The translations under genes were made by a program, and so were the position numbers. The notes under the pieces are model-generated. The model was not told the origin of the DNA. It did no database searches and saw nothing but the letters and a program-made list of their open reading frames with translations. Shown here piece by piece: positions 43,288 to 52,177 of a DNA stretch of 64,000 nt. Every line of letters begins with the position of its first letter. Within the stretch, counting starts at the first letter, position 1. This DNA comes from Spongiimicrobium salis (GTDB taxonomy: Bacteria > Bacteroidota > Bacteroidia > Flavobacteriales > Flavobacteriaceae), in the NCBI RefSeq assembly GCF_043678055.1, contig NZ_JBHEQA010000001.1:186001-250000 (forward strand). The letters are read 5' to 3'.

Positions 43288-43740
43288 TTATTTTTTTGAG
43301 ATTAAACCATCTATGGACCATTTTCCACTTCCATTGACTAGTATTGTTAATGCTAAACCAATTATTAGCAAGGAATATTCGTAACCTTCACCCGATTGAT
43401 TACCATACCAATTCATAAAAAAGCCGTGTTCTAACTGTGCAGTAATTATGATGCCTGTAAACATCCCTGCAAGAGATAATGCCCAAAACCTGGAGAAGAG
43501 TCCAAGGACCAATGAAATGGAGCCAAAAAACTCAATCATGATCACTGAGAAAGCTACAATAGTAGGCAAACCCATTTGGGTAGTCAACGATTCCATTGTT
43601 GCGGAAAAGCCATATCCACCAAAGCATCCCAATAACTTTTGTGCACCGTGTGGAAATAGGACCAAACCAAGGGTTAAACGTGCAATACTACATCCCGGAT
43701 CAGGGGGTGTTGTCATTAATTTTTTGAATAGATTCTTCAT
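43288..43740 (-). CDS. DoxX family membrane protein
   Basis: A 150-residue inner-membrane protein with four helices. It has IARLTLGLVLFPHGAQKLLG (the DoxX start motif), VIMIEFFGSISLVLGLFSRF and MFTGIIITAQLEHGFFMNWY. DoxX proteins are often beside redox enzymes and linked to thiosulfate or oxidative-stress metabolism. The FMN reductase follows directly. Confidence 0.9.
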   Translation of the reverse strand: MKNLFKKLMTTPPDPGCSIARLTLGLVLFPHGAQKLLGCFGGYGFSATMESLTTQMGLPTIVAFSVIMIEFFGSISLVLGLFSRFWALSLAGMFTGIIITAQLEHGFFMNWYGNQSGEGYEYSLLIIGLALTILVNGSGKWSIDGLISKK

Positions 43741-43752
43741 GATATTTACGAT

Positions 43753-44340
43753 TTATAATGTTTTACGGTAATAGCATCCGAAAGGGGATTTTTGAATAGG
43801 TTTAGATCCATATTGCTCAAAATCAGCTCCAAGCCCTAATGGATGTCTTTTGTAGTATAGCCCTAAGCGTAATTGTTGGAAACTTATGGAGCGGATTTTA
43901 AATTTGTCCCAAACCGCTAGAAATTGAGCAAATAGGGCTGCGCTACTTGCGTGTTTCTTTTTTGAATATGTAACAGTTGGAATGACAATGAATACATCTT
44001 TGGAATTCTTTGGCGTGAACTTGGCCGATAGCCTTTCTGAAAATCCTCCAAAATTCTTATCATAGCATGAAGGTCCTATGGATATCATCTCGTTACTATT
44101 CCAGAATAATGTAGGATGTACACCTACTTCATCAAAAATTTGACGCTCTTCATTCCTAAATTTTTGGAAGAAAGCTAAAATAGAAACACTTAATGCAGTA
44201 CTATTATGTATTAAACTGGAAAGTAAGGCGAAGTCTCTTTTCTTGAATCCTGAAAACAGTCCCGGTTGATCGAATCGCGCCTGTAAAGTTCGTACAAAAC
44301 CAATTCTAAAGACTACTGATATGACTTCTGCTTTTTTCAC
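43753..44340 (-). CDS. Hypothetical protein, GTG start
   Basis: An open frame of 195 codons with no ATG before residue ~85, so it would start with GTG at 44340 (VKKAEVISVVFRIGFV). It lies 12 bases before doxX on the same strand. I see no signal peptide, membrane helix or known motif; segments such as VFIVIPTVTYSKKKHASSAA look protein-like. It may be a real gene of unknown family or a decayed remnant. Confidence 0.4.
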   Translation of the reverse strand: MKKAEVISVVFRIGFVRTLQARFDQPGLFSGFKKRDFALLSSLIHNSTALSVSILAFFQKFRNEERQIFDEVGVHPTLFWNSNEMISIGPSCYDKNFGGFSERLSAKFTPKNSKDVFIVIPTVTYSKKKHASSAALFAQFLAVWDKFKIRSISFQQLRLGLYYKRHPLGLGADFEQYGSKPIQKSPFGCYYRKTL

Positions 44341-44489
44341 ACTTCAAAATTCCGATGGGGAAGCGTGAAAAAAAATGAACTAGTTTAAGACTTTTACTCG
44401 ATAATCGAGATTTGAAATACTCCAATGATTGCATCAAAATTAATGCAACTTCTTCCTTTTAGTGTATCGCGGGCTTATCCTGAGTTTAT

Positions 44490-45083
44490 TTACTTGCGAT
44501 TAACTTTTGAGATAGTTTTACTCATAAATTCTGGTGTAATCCCTAAGTATCCTGCCAAATCTTTTTGGGTAATCCTGTTTACAATTTGGGGATATTTCTT
44601 TTTGAAATCAATGTATCTTTCCTCGGCCGTTAAGGATATGCCCTGATTTGAACGTCTGATATAACTCACTAAAGACCTTTGATATAACATACGATAAAAA
44701 CGTTCAAATTTTGGGATTTCTTGAAACAACAAATCATAATTTGCCCTGGAAATTCCCAGCAATTCCGAATGTTCAGTAGCTTTAATGTAATACCCAGACG
44801 GTTCTTTTGTTATAAAACTGGACATATCTCCAGTCCAATAATCCTCTATGGCAAACATTGAAATATGAGGTGCACCATCCTCATCCAAGGTATATACCTT
44901 TAGGCATCCTTTGGTAATAAAATATTCATACTTGGCAATGTCACCCGCTTGCATAAGGAAGCCCTTCTTATCCACCTTAATTTCGGTCAACAAAGAAATG
45001 TATTTCTGTTTTTCCAAGTCCGTCAAATGAATAAACCTAGATATGTTATTAAGTATAAGTGTATATGATTCTTTATCGTTCAA
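44490..45083 (-). CDS. Crp/Fnr-family regulator, TTG start
   Basis: A 197-residue cytoplasmic regulator with a cyclic-nucleotide-binding-like fold at about 15-120 (KGFLMQAGDIAKYEYFITKG, GYYIKATEHSELLGISRANY) and a degenerate C-terminal winged helix (NRITQKDLAGYLGITPEFMS). It starts with TTG at 45083: a stop codon lies two codons upstream and the first ATG is 40 residues inside. The ligand is unknown; many Bacteroidota members do not bind cAMP. The serine hydrolase gene on the same strand ends 36 bases upstream. Confidence 0.85.
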   Translation of the reverse strand: MNDKESYTLILNNISRFIHLTDLEKQKYISLLTEIKVDKKGFLMQAGDIAKYEYFITKGCLKVYTLDEDGAPHISMFAIEDYWTGDMSSFITKEPSGYYIKATEHSELLGISRANYDLLFQEIPKFERFYRMLYQRSLVSYIRRSNQGISLTAEERYIDFKKKYPQIVNRITQKDLAGYLGITPEFMSKTISKVNRK

Positions 45084-45119
45084 TTCTTATCGTATTGGAT
45101 GGAACATAATTTAAAGAAT

Positions 45120-46220
45120 TCATTTTGAATTTTCAATTAGGTAATTTACGAATTTATACGTGTTAAAAGAAGGCGTTGCTTGTGAGATACAATATGAAAG
45201 TACCGTTTTGGATTCCGGACTATACCCAATATAAGTACCGTAAAAACCATAATGTCCGTAAAACGTATGACCATCATAGACAGATTGATATACTCCTAAT
45301 CCATAAGGAAGGTGGGTTTCTTCTGTGGGTTGTACCGTTATCATTTTCTGCAATGACTGTTCCGAGATAAGTTTACCCTCAAAAAGAGCTTCGATAAAAA
45401 CAGCCAAATCTTGATGGGTGCTCACTAATCCACCACCAGACCAATCAAAGGATGTGTTTATAGTATTAAAATCTGTATTACCAACATATTGATGAATTCT
45501 TCCATTACTGGAATGTGTCTTCTCATAGAATTCGAAGTAAGTATCTTTCATCTTTAAAGGGTATAAAATCCGATCACGAATGGACTGTGATAAGGATTTT
45601 TGGTCCAATTTTTCAATCAACAACCCCAATAAGACATAGTTCATATCAGAGTAGTGCCAACCTTCCCCTGGTTTAAATTTGGCTTCTTTGTATAAACCGA
45701 GTTCAAAATATAAATCGACTATAGTTTTAGGTTGATATTGCAACTGCGGATTTTGCATCACACGTGCAAAGAAAGCCTCTTGTTTATCATTGAAAATATC
45801 GGCTAGACCACTTTTGTGTGCTAATAGTTGTTCAATATTCATTTCTTTCGCGAAAGCTAAGCCTTCATAAAAATGAAAATCATCCAACCTTAAATACTCA
45901 ATATTCTGTAAATACGGATAGATGTTATCAGAAAGGGTAAATACTCCTTCTTCCTCCATTTGCAATATAATAGTCGCTATAAAAGTCTTTGTACTGCTAG
46001 CTGTTCTAAATTGGTCCGTTGTTTCAGCTTTCTCTCCATTTTGTTCCCGTAATCCAACCACTTTATCAATAAGAGTACTGTCGTTTGTTTTTATAAGTAA
46101 GGAAATGCTATTTACGGGGTTTTCTGATGTAGGATCTAAATGGCCCAACAAAAGTTGATGTACATTTTGAGCATTGGCGCTAAAAACAGCACCGAATAGA
46201 ATTAAACAGATATATTTCAT
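45120..46220 (-). CDS. Serine hydrolase, beta-lactamase/class C fold
   Basis: A 366-residue exported hydrolase with a signal peptide (ICLILFGAVFSANAQ). SxxK is SSTK in FRTASSTKTFIA near 75, YSD is in GWHYSDMNYVLLG near 190, and the third motif HYGFYG lies in HTFYGHYGFYGTYIG near 335. There is no C-terminal extension. It precedes the Crp-family gene and follows an acetyltransferase gene, all on the same strand. Confidence 0.85.
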   Translation of the reverse strand: MKYICLILFGAVFSANAQNVHQLLLGHLDPTSENPVNSISLLIKTNDSTLIDKVVGLREQNGEKAETTDQFRTASSTKTFIATIILQMEEEGVFTLSDNIYPYLQNIEYLRLDDFHFYEGLAFAKEMNIEQLLAHKSGLADIFNDKQEAFFARVMQNPQLQYQPKTIVDLYFELGLYKEAKFKPGEGWHYSDMNYVLLGLLIEKLDQKSLSQSIRDRILYPLKMKDTYFEFYEKTHSSNGRIHQYVGNTDFNTINTSFDWSGGGLVSTHQDLAVFIEALFEGKLISEQSLQKMITVQPTEETHLPYGLGVYQSVYDGHTFYGHYGFYGTYIGYSPESKTVLSYCISQATPSFNTYKFVNYLIENSK

Positions 46221-46236
46221 AATAATAATAGTAGTA

Positions 46237-46947
46237 TTATATGGTGTAAGATTTTAAATATCCTCGGTTTTGAAAACCAAGTTTGTAATAAATAGGCGCA
46301 CCCAATTTTGAAGCTACTAGATGGACGTATTCACTATCGTTTGTCAAAGCAATAGAAAGCAAATGTTCGGTCATTTTCTTTCCTAAACCCAATCCTCTGT
46401 ATTCCTTTTTGGCACCGATCATATGAAGTCCAGCATCGCCATTGGAATCATGGAACAGGAGACCACAACTTACATATTGATTTCTGTATTTTCCTAAAAA
46501 AAGGTGAATTTTTGAACTTGATAGCAATGATAGGATTGTGTTTGGATAGATGACATATCCAAAAGCCTCTGAAGCAATTTTTGCGAATATTTTTGCACTG
46601 GACACTTCGGTTATTTTTTCAATCTCGGGATACGTAGCATATGGTATAGTCGGCCTCGCATTCATGGACATGGCAGCCACGGAAGAGGTTTGGGTAAAAC
46701 CCTCTGCTCGTAATAGGGTTTCAAGCGTTTCATTTTCCGCTAGGGCCACTGATTTCGCAAGATGATATGTCGCTATATGAGGTTTTAAATCCCTTATGTG
46801 ATTCTCCTTAAGGTCGAATATTTTAGAGGGCCAAGTAGCGTCTTTGGGGGAAAGACTGGAAAATCCATCATATTTATGGAAATATCCGCCCACTTGACCA
46901 ATGTGGCTCCAAAATTCAAATTGATGTTGTATGGCTTTTGACACCAT
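46237..46947 (-). CDS. GNAT family N-acetyltransferase
   Basis: A 236-residue enzyme. The acetyl-CoA site lies at about 190-205 (EYRGLGLGKKMTEHLL), after DAGLHMIGAKKE; LGAPIYYKLGFQNRGYL is the family C-terminal motif. The N-terminal ~120 residues have no clear match. The ATG at 46947 follows the preceding FMN-reductase stop codon directly (a GTG at 46950 overlaps it), showing co-translation. The acceptor is unknown. Confidence 0.82.
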   Translation of the reverse strand: MVSKAIQHQFEFWSHIGQVGGYFHKYDGFSSLSPKDATWPSKIFDLKENHIRDLKPHIATYHLAKSVALAENETLETLLRAEGFTQTSSVAAMSMNARPTIPYATYPEIEKITEVSSAKIFAKIASEAFGYVIYPNTILSLLSSSKIHLFLGKYRNQYVSCGLLFHDSNGDAGLHMIGAKKEYRGLGLGKKMTEHLLSIALTNDSEYVHLVASKLGAPIYYKLGFQNRGYLKSYTI

Positions 46948-46949
46948 CA

Positions 46950-47906
46950 CTATGCAAATTCAACCGTGGACGCTTCAACAAGCGCAGCAGAATCTTCGTA
47001 GAAACGATACTCTTTTATCATCTCATCTTCAACAACACAAAGCTGCACCCAATGACTATTGAATAGTTTCCCTGAGCTCTTGACCAAATGTGAGAAACTG
47101 CCTTTGGCAATCACAAGATTATTCGATGCTTCCACAATGGTTTCCACTATAAATTCCTTGGTTTCAAAAAGCGACACAATGTTGTTTAGAAATTGTCGTG
47201 CTTCCTTTCGACTGCGATAAATACCGTGCAATTGCTCTTTTAAACGCTCTTCTTCTTTTACACTCACAATATAACAATCGGGATGAAAGACATTCAGCAC
47301 CCCATCCAAATCTCCTTGTTGAAATGCATCAAAATAGGCTCGTACTACTTCTGTATTGGTTTTCTTTGGTTTGAATTCCGCTTCTGCGAAAGTGTAAAAG
47401 GCTTCATCCAATTTTTTTATTTCTTCAATATTGTTAATAGTAGTTGTCTGAAGGTTAAAATTATCCTGAAAACTCCCCAATGAATAGGTTCCTCTTACTT
47501 GACCACCCCATATGGGCACCAACTTTTCTAACAATGCCAGTTGTGTTTTTGCTCCTGTGGCTCCAGGAGAAGTACTTAACAGAAGGACTGGTTTTTCACC
47601 AAAAAACTGCTGGGTGAAGACGGATAGCCAATCCAATGTATTCTTTAAAAAAGTAGTTGGTAGACCATTATGCTCTGGTGAAGCGATGATGAAACCATCG
47701 CTGTCCTTGAAAATAGCATACAAATCTTGAATTGATTTTGGAATACCCGTTGCCTGAATGCTTGGCGCATAAATAGGAGCTTCGAATTGCTTGAGGTCTA
47801 TTAAATTAATCTCATACTCTGGATATCTTCCGATTACAGATTGAATTAATTTTTCATTAATGGATTCTGGACTGTTACTTCCAGAAAAGGCTAAAATGTT
47901 TTTCAT
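46950..47906 (-). CDS. FMN reductase fused to a SnoaL/NTF2-like domain
   Basis: A 318-residue two-domain protein. Residues 1-175 form an NADPH-dependent FMN reductase (ILAFSGSNSPESINEKLIQS, ASPEHNGLPTTFLKNTLDWL, LLLSTSPGATGA). Residues ~190-318 are an NTF2-like domain with VRAYFDAFQQGDLDGVLNVF and a WVQLCVVEDEMIKEYRFYED tail, the SnoaL-like pattern. The fusion could pair flavin reduction with a small-molecule pocket. The 36-nt shared element (copy B) lies upstream. Confidence 0.85.
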   Translation of the reverse strand: MKNILAFSGSNSPESINEKLIQSVIGRYPEYEINLIDLKQFEAPIYAPSIQATGIPKSIQDLYAIFKDSDGFIIASPEHNGLPTTFLKNTLDWLSVFTQQFFGEKPVLLLSTSPGATGAKTQLALLEKLVPIWGGQVRGTYSLGSFQDNFNLQTTTINNIEEIKKLDEAFYTFAEAEFKPKKTNTEVVRAYFDAFQQGDLDGVLNVFHPDCYIVSVKEEERLKEQLHGIYRSRKEARQFLNNIVSLFETKEFIVETIVEASNNLVIAKGSFSHLVKSSGKLFNSHWVQLCVVEDEMIKEYRFYEDSAALVEASTVEFA

Positions 47907-47935
47907 TGTGTTCTATTTTTTAGTTAATACCGATT

Positions 47936-48000
47936 CAAATTTGCTCATGTCTATGCTAACATATTTGTTTGAGTGGAAATCTGATTTGTTCTAAAGGCGC
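47936..48000 (-). promoter_or_regulatory. Promoter with shared 36-nt upstream element, copy B
   Basis: The element at 47965-48000 is the partner of copy A. A -7-like box CAAATTTG (47936-47943) is again exactly 21 bases away. The FMN reductase/NTF2 gene starts 59 bases downstream. Confidence 0.55.
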
Positions 48001-48013
48001 TTTTTTTTGATTT

Positions 48014-48592
48014 TCAGCTCACCCTGACTCCTAATTGATTTACTTTAGCGAGCCACTGTAAACGTTGTTTTTCACTAGAATCTTTTACTACAGAGAGATA
48101 GGTAACCTTCACGGGGCTTATACCGCAGAATTCAAGAACTCCTCTTTTAAATTGATTGATGGCTGGATTTTTCATGACCAAACTATTATACCAACTCACC
48201 GTATCAGCGGTTACAATAATTCGAGCCGTTTTGCCTTTTAATAACTTATTGGGAAACAACTTCCCCTTTTGGTATTTAAAGGTAATCCCAGGCAGGAAAG
48301 TACGATCGATAAAGCCCTTCAGTAAGGCGGGAAGACCATACCACCACATCGGGAATACCCAGACGAGATGTTCCGCTTCCCTAATCTTTTCTATAGCCAT
48401 TTCTAAATCGGGCTCTAATGCATAGGGAATTCTATAGCCGTACTTCAGATTCGGATCGAATTGAAGTTCCGAGAGATTTAAGGTCTCTACCAAGGCACTT
48501 TCCGACATCGCACCTTGCTTATAGCTTTCGGCCAAAGCCCAGTTAAAACTTTCTTTGTCCGGATGTCCGTTGATGATGAGTACTTTTTTCAT
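48014..48592 (-). CDS. NAD(P)H:quinone oxidoreductase, flavodoxin-2 fold
   Basis: A 192-residue flavoprotein. KKVLIINGHPDKESFNWALA is the family start, VWVFPMWWYGLPALLKGFID the FMN/active-site region near 80-100, and IIVTADTVSWYN follows. Relatives reduce quinones or azo dyes (MdaB/KefF type). The start is the ATG at 48592; the longer reading includes a REP-like repeat (SLVEAS). It lies in the same direction as the MDR gene upstream. Confidence 0.88.
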   Translation of the reverse strand: MKKVLIINGHPDKESFNWALAESYKQGAMSESALVETLNLSELQFDPNLKYGYRIPYALEPDLEMAIEKIREAEHLVWVFPMWWYGLPALLKGFIDRTFLPGITFKYQKGKLFPNKLLKGKTARIIVTADTVSWYNSLVMKNPAINQFKRGVLEFCGISPVKVTYLSVVKDSSEKQRLQWLAKVNQLGVRVS

Positions 48593-48610
48593 TATATATT
48601 TGTTTTTTGA

Positions 48611-48637
48611 TGCTTCGACGAGGCTCAGCACAAGCTG
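48611..48637. repeat. REP-like intergenic repeat
   Basis: TGCTTCGACGAGGCTCAGCA followed by CAAGCTG resembles the CTTCGAC-GCTCAGCACAAG type repeats scattered between genes in marine Bacteroidota. It contains the small palindrome TCAGC-ACAA-GCTGA. Confidence 0.4.
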
Positions 48638-48643
48638 ATGGTT

Positions 48644-49564
48644 TTAATTTTGAAGTATTACCGAGACGTTTCCCCGTTTTCTACCCGAATCCACATAATA
48701 ATGGGCTTCAACCAGCGTTTCTAAATTGTATTCTTTATCTATACATGGTTTAACCCTACCACTATCCGCAAGTTGCCGTATTTTAAGAAGTAGTTCGGTA
48801 CTTTCTTTGGTCCACATTTTTGTGGAAACAAATTGACCTCCACGCTTTAAAATTTTTTTAGCTTCTGCCTTCGTGGTTTTGCCCACGGCGTCAAACACCA
48901 TATCATAGCGTTCGGATGATTGGGTATAATGCTGTTTTTTATAATCGATCACGACTTCCGCACCTAATTGCTTCACCATCCCTATGTTAGGTGTGCTACA
49001 AACCCCTGTGACTTGTGCCCCAAAATGATTGGCAATCTGTACCGCATAGGTCCCCACACTACCCGAAGCACCGTAAACAAGTATTTTCTGGTTTCTTTTA
49101 ACATTCCCTTTTCGCAATAAATACAGAGCAGTCATACCACCAATGGGCAATACCGCAGCTGCTTTATGGGGCAGTTGCTTTGGTTTTTTGACAATGACTC
49201 CTTGGCGCCAATATTCGGGAAGGCACAGATATTCTGTGTAGGCCCCTGTAGGCAGCATTGTAGTGGTTCCAAATACTTCATCATTCACTTTAAACTTTGA
49301 CACTTTATTGCCTATTTGTTCAATGACTCCCGACCATTCGTGGCCCAAGATTTGCTTTTTGGGACGGAACAATCCGAACATCAGGCGGGCCAGTAACCAA
49401 ATGAATGGTGGAAAATCAGATGCCCGCAATCGAACGTCAGCTGCTGTTACCGAGGTGGCATATACCTTTACCAAAATTTCATGGGGTCTCGGTGTTGGTT
49501 TTTCTAGCTCCTTTTGTTGTAGTACTTGTGGTGAACCATATTTGGAATACACTACTGCTTTCAT
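48644..49564 (-). CDS. Medium-chain (zinc-type) quinone/alcohol oxidoreductase
   Basis: A 306-residue MDR enzyme. The GroES-like part has RPHEILVKVYATSVTAADVR and LGHEWSGVIEQIGNKV. The cofactor domain has LVYGASGSVGTYAVQIANHF (GxxGxxG) with SGSVG. No clear structural-zinc cysteines are seen, so it is closer to the quinone oxidoreductase group. The ATG at 49564 begins MKAVVYSKYGSPQVLQQKEL, typical of the family. Confidence 0.9.
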   Translation of the reverse strand: MKAVVYSKYGSPQVLQQKELEKPTPRPHEILVKVYATSVTAADVRLRASDFPPFIWLLARLMFGLFRPKKQILGHEWSGVIEQIGNKVSKFKVNDEVFGTTTMLPTGAYTEYLCLPEYWRQGVIVKKPKQLPHKAAAVLPIGGMTALYLLRKGNVKRNQKILVYGASGSVGTYAVQIANHFGAQVTGVCSTPNIGMVKQLGAEVVIDYKKQHYTQSSERYDMVFDAVGKTTKAEAKKILKRGGQFVSTKMWTKESTELLLKIRQLADSGRVKPCIDKEYNLETLVEAHYYVDSGRKRGNVSVILQN

Positions 49565-49663
49565 TTTTAGAGGTTTTAGTGATGAATAAACTGGTATAAT
49601 TTGATGTTATTAAATGCGATTGACCCAGTTGTTTATCGTTTCTTAATGCAATGCCAAACTGCT

Positions 49664-50011
49664 TTAGATTCCTTTCAAAAGGTATATCCATATAATGCGC
49701 GATAAGCGAATATTAAAAGACGACAACAAAATAATCGTGGTAGCTATCCACGGAATAATCCGTAAATCGAAGGTGGCCTCAAAAAAGAATGTTCCAATGA
49801 TATATACCGCTATCGCCTGTGCAATTCCCAAAGCATAACTTACATACATCGCCCCGAAGAAAAATCCCGGTTCTTTCTCAAAAGTATAACCGCAACACGA
49901 ACAACTTTTGTTCATCCTTGGTTTTCTAAAATTGAAATAGATATTCTTCTCCCTGTAGATATGCCCCTTACTACAGTTAGGACATTTATTGTTTAATATT
50001 TTCTGTATCAT
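49664..50011 (-). CDS. DUF983 zinc-ribbon membrane protein
   Basis: A 115-residue protein with a cytoplasmic zinc ribbon (KCPNCSKG ... CSCCGYTF) followed by EPGFFFGAMYVSYALGIAQA and a second helix FDLRIIPWIATTIILLSSF. This is the DUF983 layout; function unknown. It lies 11 bases after the SDR-like gene on the same strand, probably co-transcribed. Confidence 0.85.
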   Translation of the reverse strand: MIQKILNNKCPNCSKGHIYREKNIYFNFRKPRMNKSCSCCGYTFEKEPGFFFGAMYVSYALGIAQAIAVYIIGTFFFEATFDLRIIPWIATTIILLSSFNIRLSRIIWIYLLKGI

Positions 50012-50022
50012 CGCTTTAGATT

Positions 50023-50895
50023 TTAATTGGTTTTTGCTTCTACGAAATAGAAGTCTTTTAATTTATGGGTTCCATAGCGCATTGCTACATTATCATTGGC
50101 CATCAACGTCAGAAAGAACTCGATCGGGCCATACGTTTCAACAGAAGTGAAGCTACGTACCGACCAAAGGGTAAAACGCCTTACCCAATCGGGCAAATAC
50201 CAGATATTTGGGACCCTGCCCAGAGCATCAAAAGCGAGTTCCGCAATCTCGTTTTGCGTAAGTACATCCGGCCCACCTACAGCACATTCATGGGTAGGGT
50301 CATCAATCATATCCAAGATGATTTCCGCCAAATCAGCTCCATGTATGGGATTCATCAATTGCTTTCCATTTCCAAATAGGAATACACGTCCTTTTCCCGC
50401 CATTTGAAGAAAGTCCCTCATATCGGAGAAAAATCCGTTCGGCCTGATTACTGTGTATTCAAGCCCTGAGGTTTTCAACTCATCCACAAAGGCTTCTTTA
50501 GCCTCAAAAATCTTTAAGTCCCGGTGCTTATCGCCATTAATGGCAGACACGTAAATGAATTTTCGCACACCTGCTCTTTGCGCTTCACGCAACAGATTTA
50601 AATTGGCTTGATAATCTACATCCATATAAGTGAACCCGTCTTTTTGGCGTGTGATGCCTATGGTAGATATCACTGTATCAATTCCTTCACAACTTTTTGA
50701 AAGCGTATTAGGTTCGGTCACCGTAGCTTCCATAATTTCTATGCTAGAAGACTCATATTGTTCCAATTTGCCTCTCTTTCGTGTAAGCAGTCTTGCCGGG
50801 AGCCCCTTGGCCATTATAATCTGCACAATATGATTTCCCAAGTATCCAGTGGCTCCTGCAATAAGGATGCATTTATGATTTACTTCTCGTAACAT
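50023..50895 (-). CDS. Atypical SDR, NAD(P)H-binding
   Basis: A 290-residue Rossmann protein. CILIAGATGYLGNHIVQIIM is the GxxGxxG site and ARLLTRKRGKLE follows. VISTIGITRQKDGFTYMDVD and YTVIRPNGFFSDM fit the atypical-SDR family containing divinyl-protochlorophyllide reductase-like proteins; no photosynthesis genes are present. ATG at 50895 is preferred to 50943, which adds 16 residues of basic sequence. Substrate unknown. Confidence 0.85.
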   Translation of the reverse strand: MLREVNHKCILIAGATGYLGNHIVQIIMAKGLPARLLTRKRGKLEQYESSSIEIMEATVTEPNTLSKSCEGIDTVISTIGITRQKDGFTYMDVDYQANLNLLREAQRAGVRKFIYVSAINGDKHRDLKIFEAKEAFVDELKTSGLEYTVIRPNGFFSDMRDFLQMAGKGRVFLFGNGKQLMNPIHGADLAEIILDMIDDPTHECAVGGPDVLTQNEIAELAFDALGRVPNIWYLPDWVRRFTLWSVRSFTSVETYGPIEFFLTLMANDNVAMRYGTHKLKDFYFVEAKTN

Positions 50896-50914
50896 CACGA
50901 TTTTTTTTCTTTGA

Positions 50915-52177
50915 TTAATTATTTTGCAAATACTCCTGAACACCTTCTTTTATGAGTTGCAGTACGGCTTCCCATTTAGGGGCGTTCTCAGAAAAAGTAG
51001 CGTCCATATTGGCAATGACAAAGAAACCTGAACTACCGTCCGCCCTTATTTCCATATGGCTGGACACCCCCAAACTATTCCCGCCATGAACCCAGCTATT
51101 TCCTTTTTTGTACCAATACAAACCATGGTTTTCGGCAAAGCTGTTAGGGACGATACCGGCATTGAGTTGCGGCGTAAACAATAGTTTATAGAAGGCCGTT
51201 CCAAAGAGCGTATTGGATTGCCCTTTAATACCTTTGGTCATATCCAAAAGGTAATTGGCCAAATCATCATTCGTAGTGTGTATACTTCCTTCTGGATAGC
51301 CATGATTTCCATAAAATGGCAGCGGTGTATTCTTATCCAAATAAGGAATGGCCCATTCTTGTTGATTCACCTCTGTCACATTAAAAGTGGAGTTGTTCAT
51401 TTGCAAGGGCAACAAAATATGTGTCGCTACATAGGTGGCAAAATCCTCTCCCGTAGCGGATTCAATAACAAAGCCCATCAGGGAGGTTGCTACGTTGGAA
51501 TACGACCAAACTTCACCTGGTGCTATGGCTATGAAGTTGGAATCCCCATATAATACTCCATCTTCTAAAAAATATTCTCCCAAATAGTCATCAAGGGGAA
51601 TAGGTTCCATTGCTTCGAGTCCTAAAGATCCTGTTAAGATATGGGCCCCGACGGTACTCATATCCTGATCGGGCAATACAAAATAGTTGGCCTGAAGGTA
51701 AGTACTTTGGTCATCTATTATACCCGAGGTATGGGTCACCAAATGTCGCACACGAATTATAGCATCTGGGTTTTCAAGATTTACAATTTCCACGGGCAGC
51801 ACGGCATTGATAGGTGTATCTAAAGAGAAGTGACCCTGTTCAATGGCTTTGGCAGTGGCAGCTCCTACAAAAGATTTGCTTAAGGAAGCAATATTAATAA
51901 CCGTTTGGTTATTAAAACTTCGTTCTGCTTCAATATTTTCAAAACCAAAGGAAGTCTTGTAATCAATAGTATTTTCTGTTACTATGCTTATAGCAAAACC
52001 AGGGATTTCTTGGGTTTCAATGACTTCTTCAAGGTATATGGTTAAATCTTCCTTCGTTTGAATTCCTGTAGGCGTTGGCGCAATGGTAGTTTGATTATCA
52101 TCGTTTGAGCATGATGTTGTAACTGATAGTAGGATTGCCAATACGGTTGCTGGGATAAATCTGATTATTTTTGTCAT
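50915..52177 (-). CDS. Serine hydrolase lipoprotein
   Basis: A 420-residue exported hydrolase. A lipoprotein signal (ATVLAILLSVTTSC) is followed by an acidic SNDDN linker. SxxK is SLSK in INIASLSKSFVGA near 97, YSN is in VWSYSNVATSLMG near 230, and HGGN lies in WVHGGNSLGVSS near 365. The ATG at 52177 gives the signal at the N-terminus. Tandem repeats 90-130 bases upstream (52266-52308) suggest regulation, perhaps by the neighbouring TolB/TPR/AraC protein. Confidence 0.85.
   Translation of the reverse strand: MTKIIRFIPATVLAILLSVTTSCSNDDNQTTIAPTPTGIQTKEDLTIYLEEVIETQEIPGFAISIVTENTIDYKTSFGFENIEAERSFNNQTVINIASLSKSFVGAATAKAIEQGHFSLDTPINAVLPVEIVNLENPDAIIRVRHLVTHTSGIIDDQSTYLQANYFVLPDQDMSTVGAHILTGSLGLEAMEPIPLDDYLGEYFLEDGVLYGDSNFIAIAPGEVWSYSNVATSLMGFVIESATGEDFATYVATHILLPLQMNNSTFNVTEVNQQEWAIPYLDKNTPLPFYGNHGYPEGSIHTTNDDLANYLLDMTKGIKGQSNTLFGTAFYKLLFTPQLNAGIVPNSFAENHGLYWYKKGNSWVHGGNSLGVSSHMEIRADGSSGFFVIANMDATFSENAPKWEAVLQLIKEGVQEYLQNN

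Noticed and set aside
44398..44448. Inverted repeats CTCGATAATCGAG and TTGCAT-N8-ATGCAA as Crp sites
   Set aside because: Short, AT-rich and unlike a Crp consensus; no evidence beyond symmetry.
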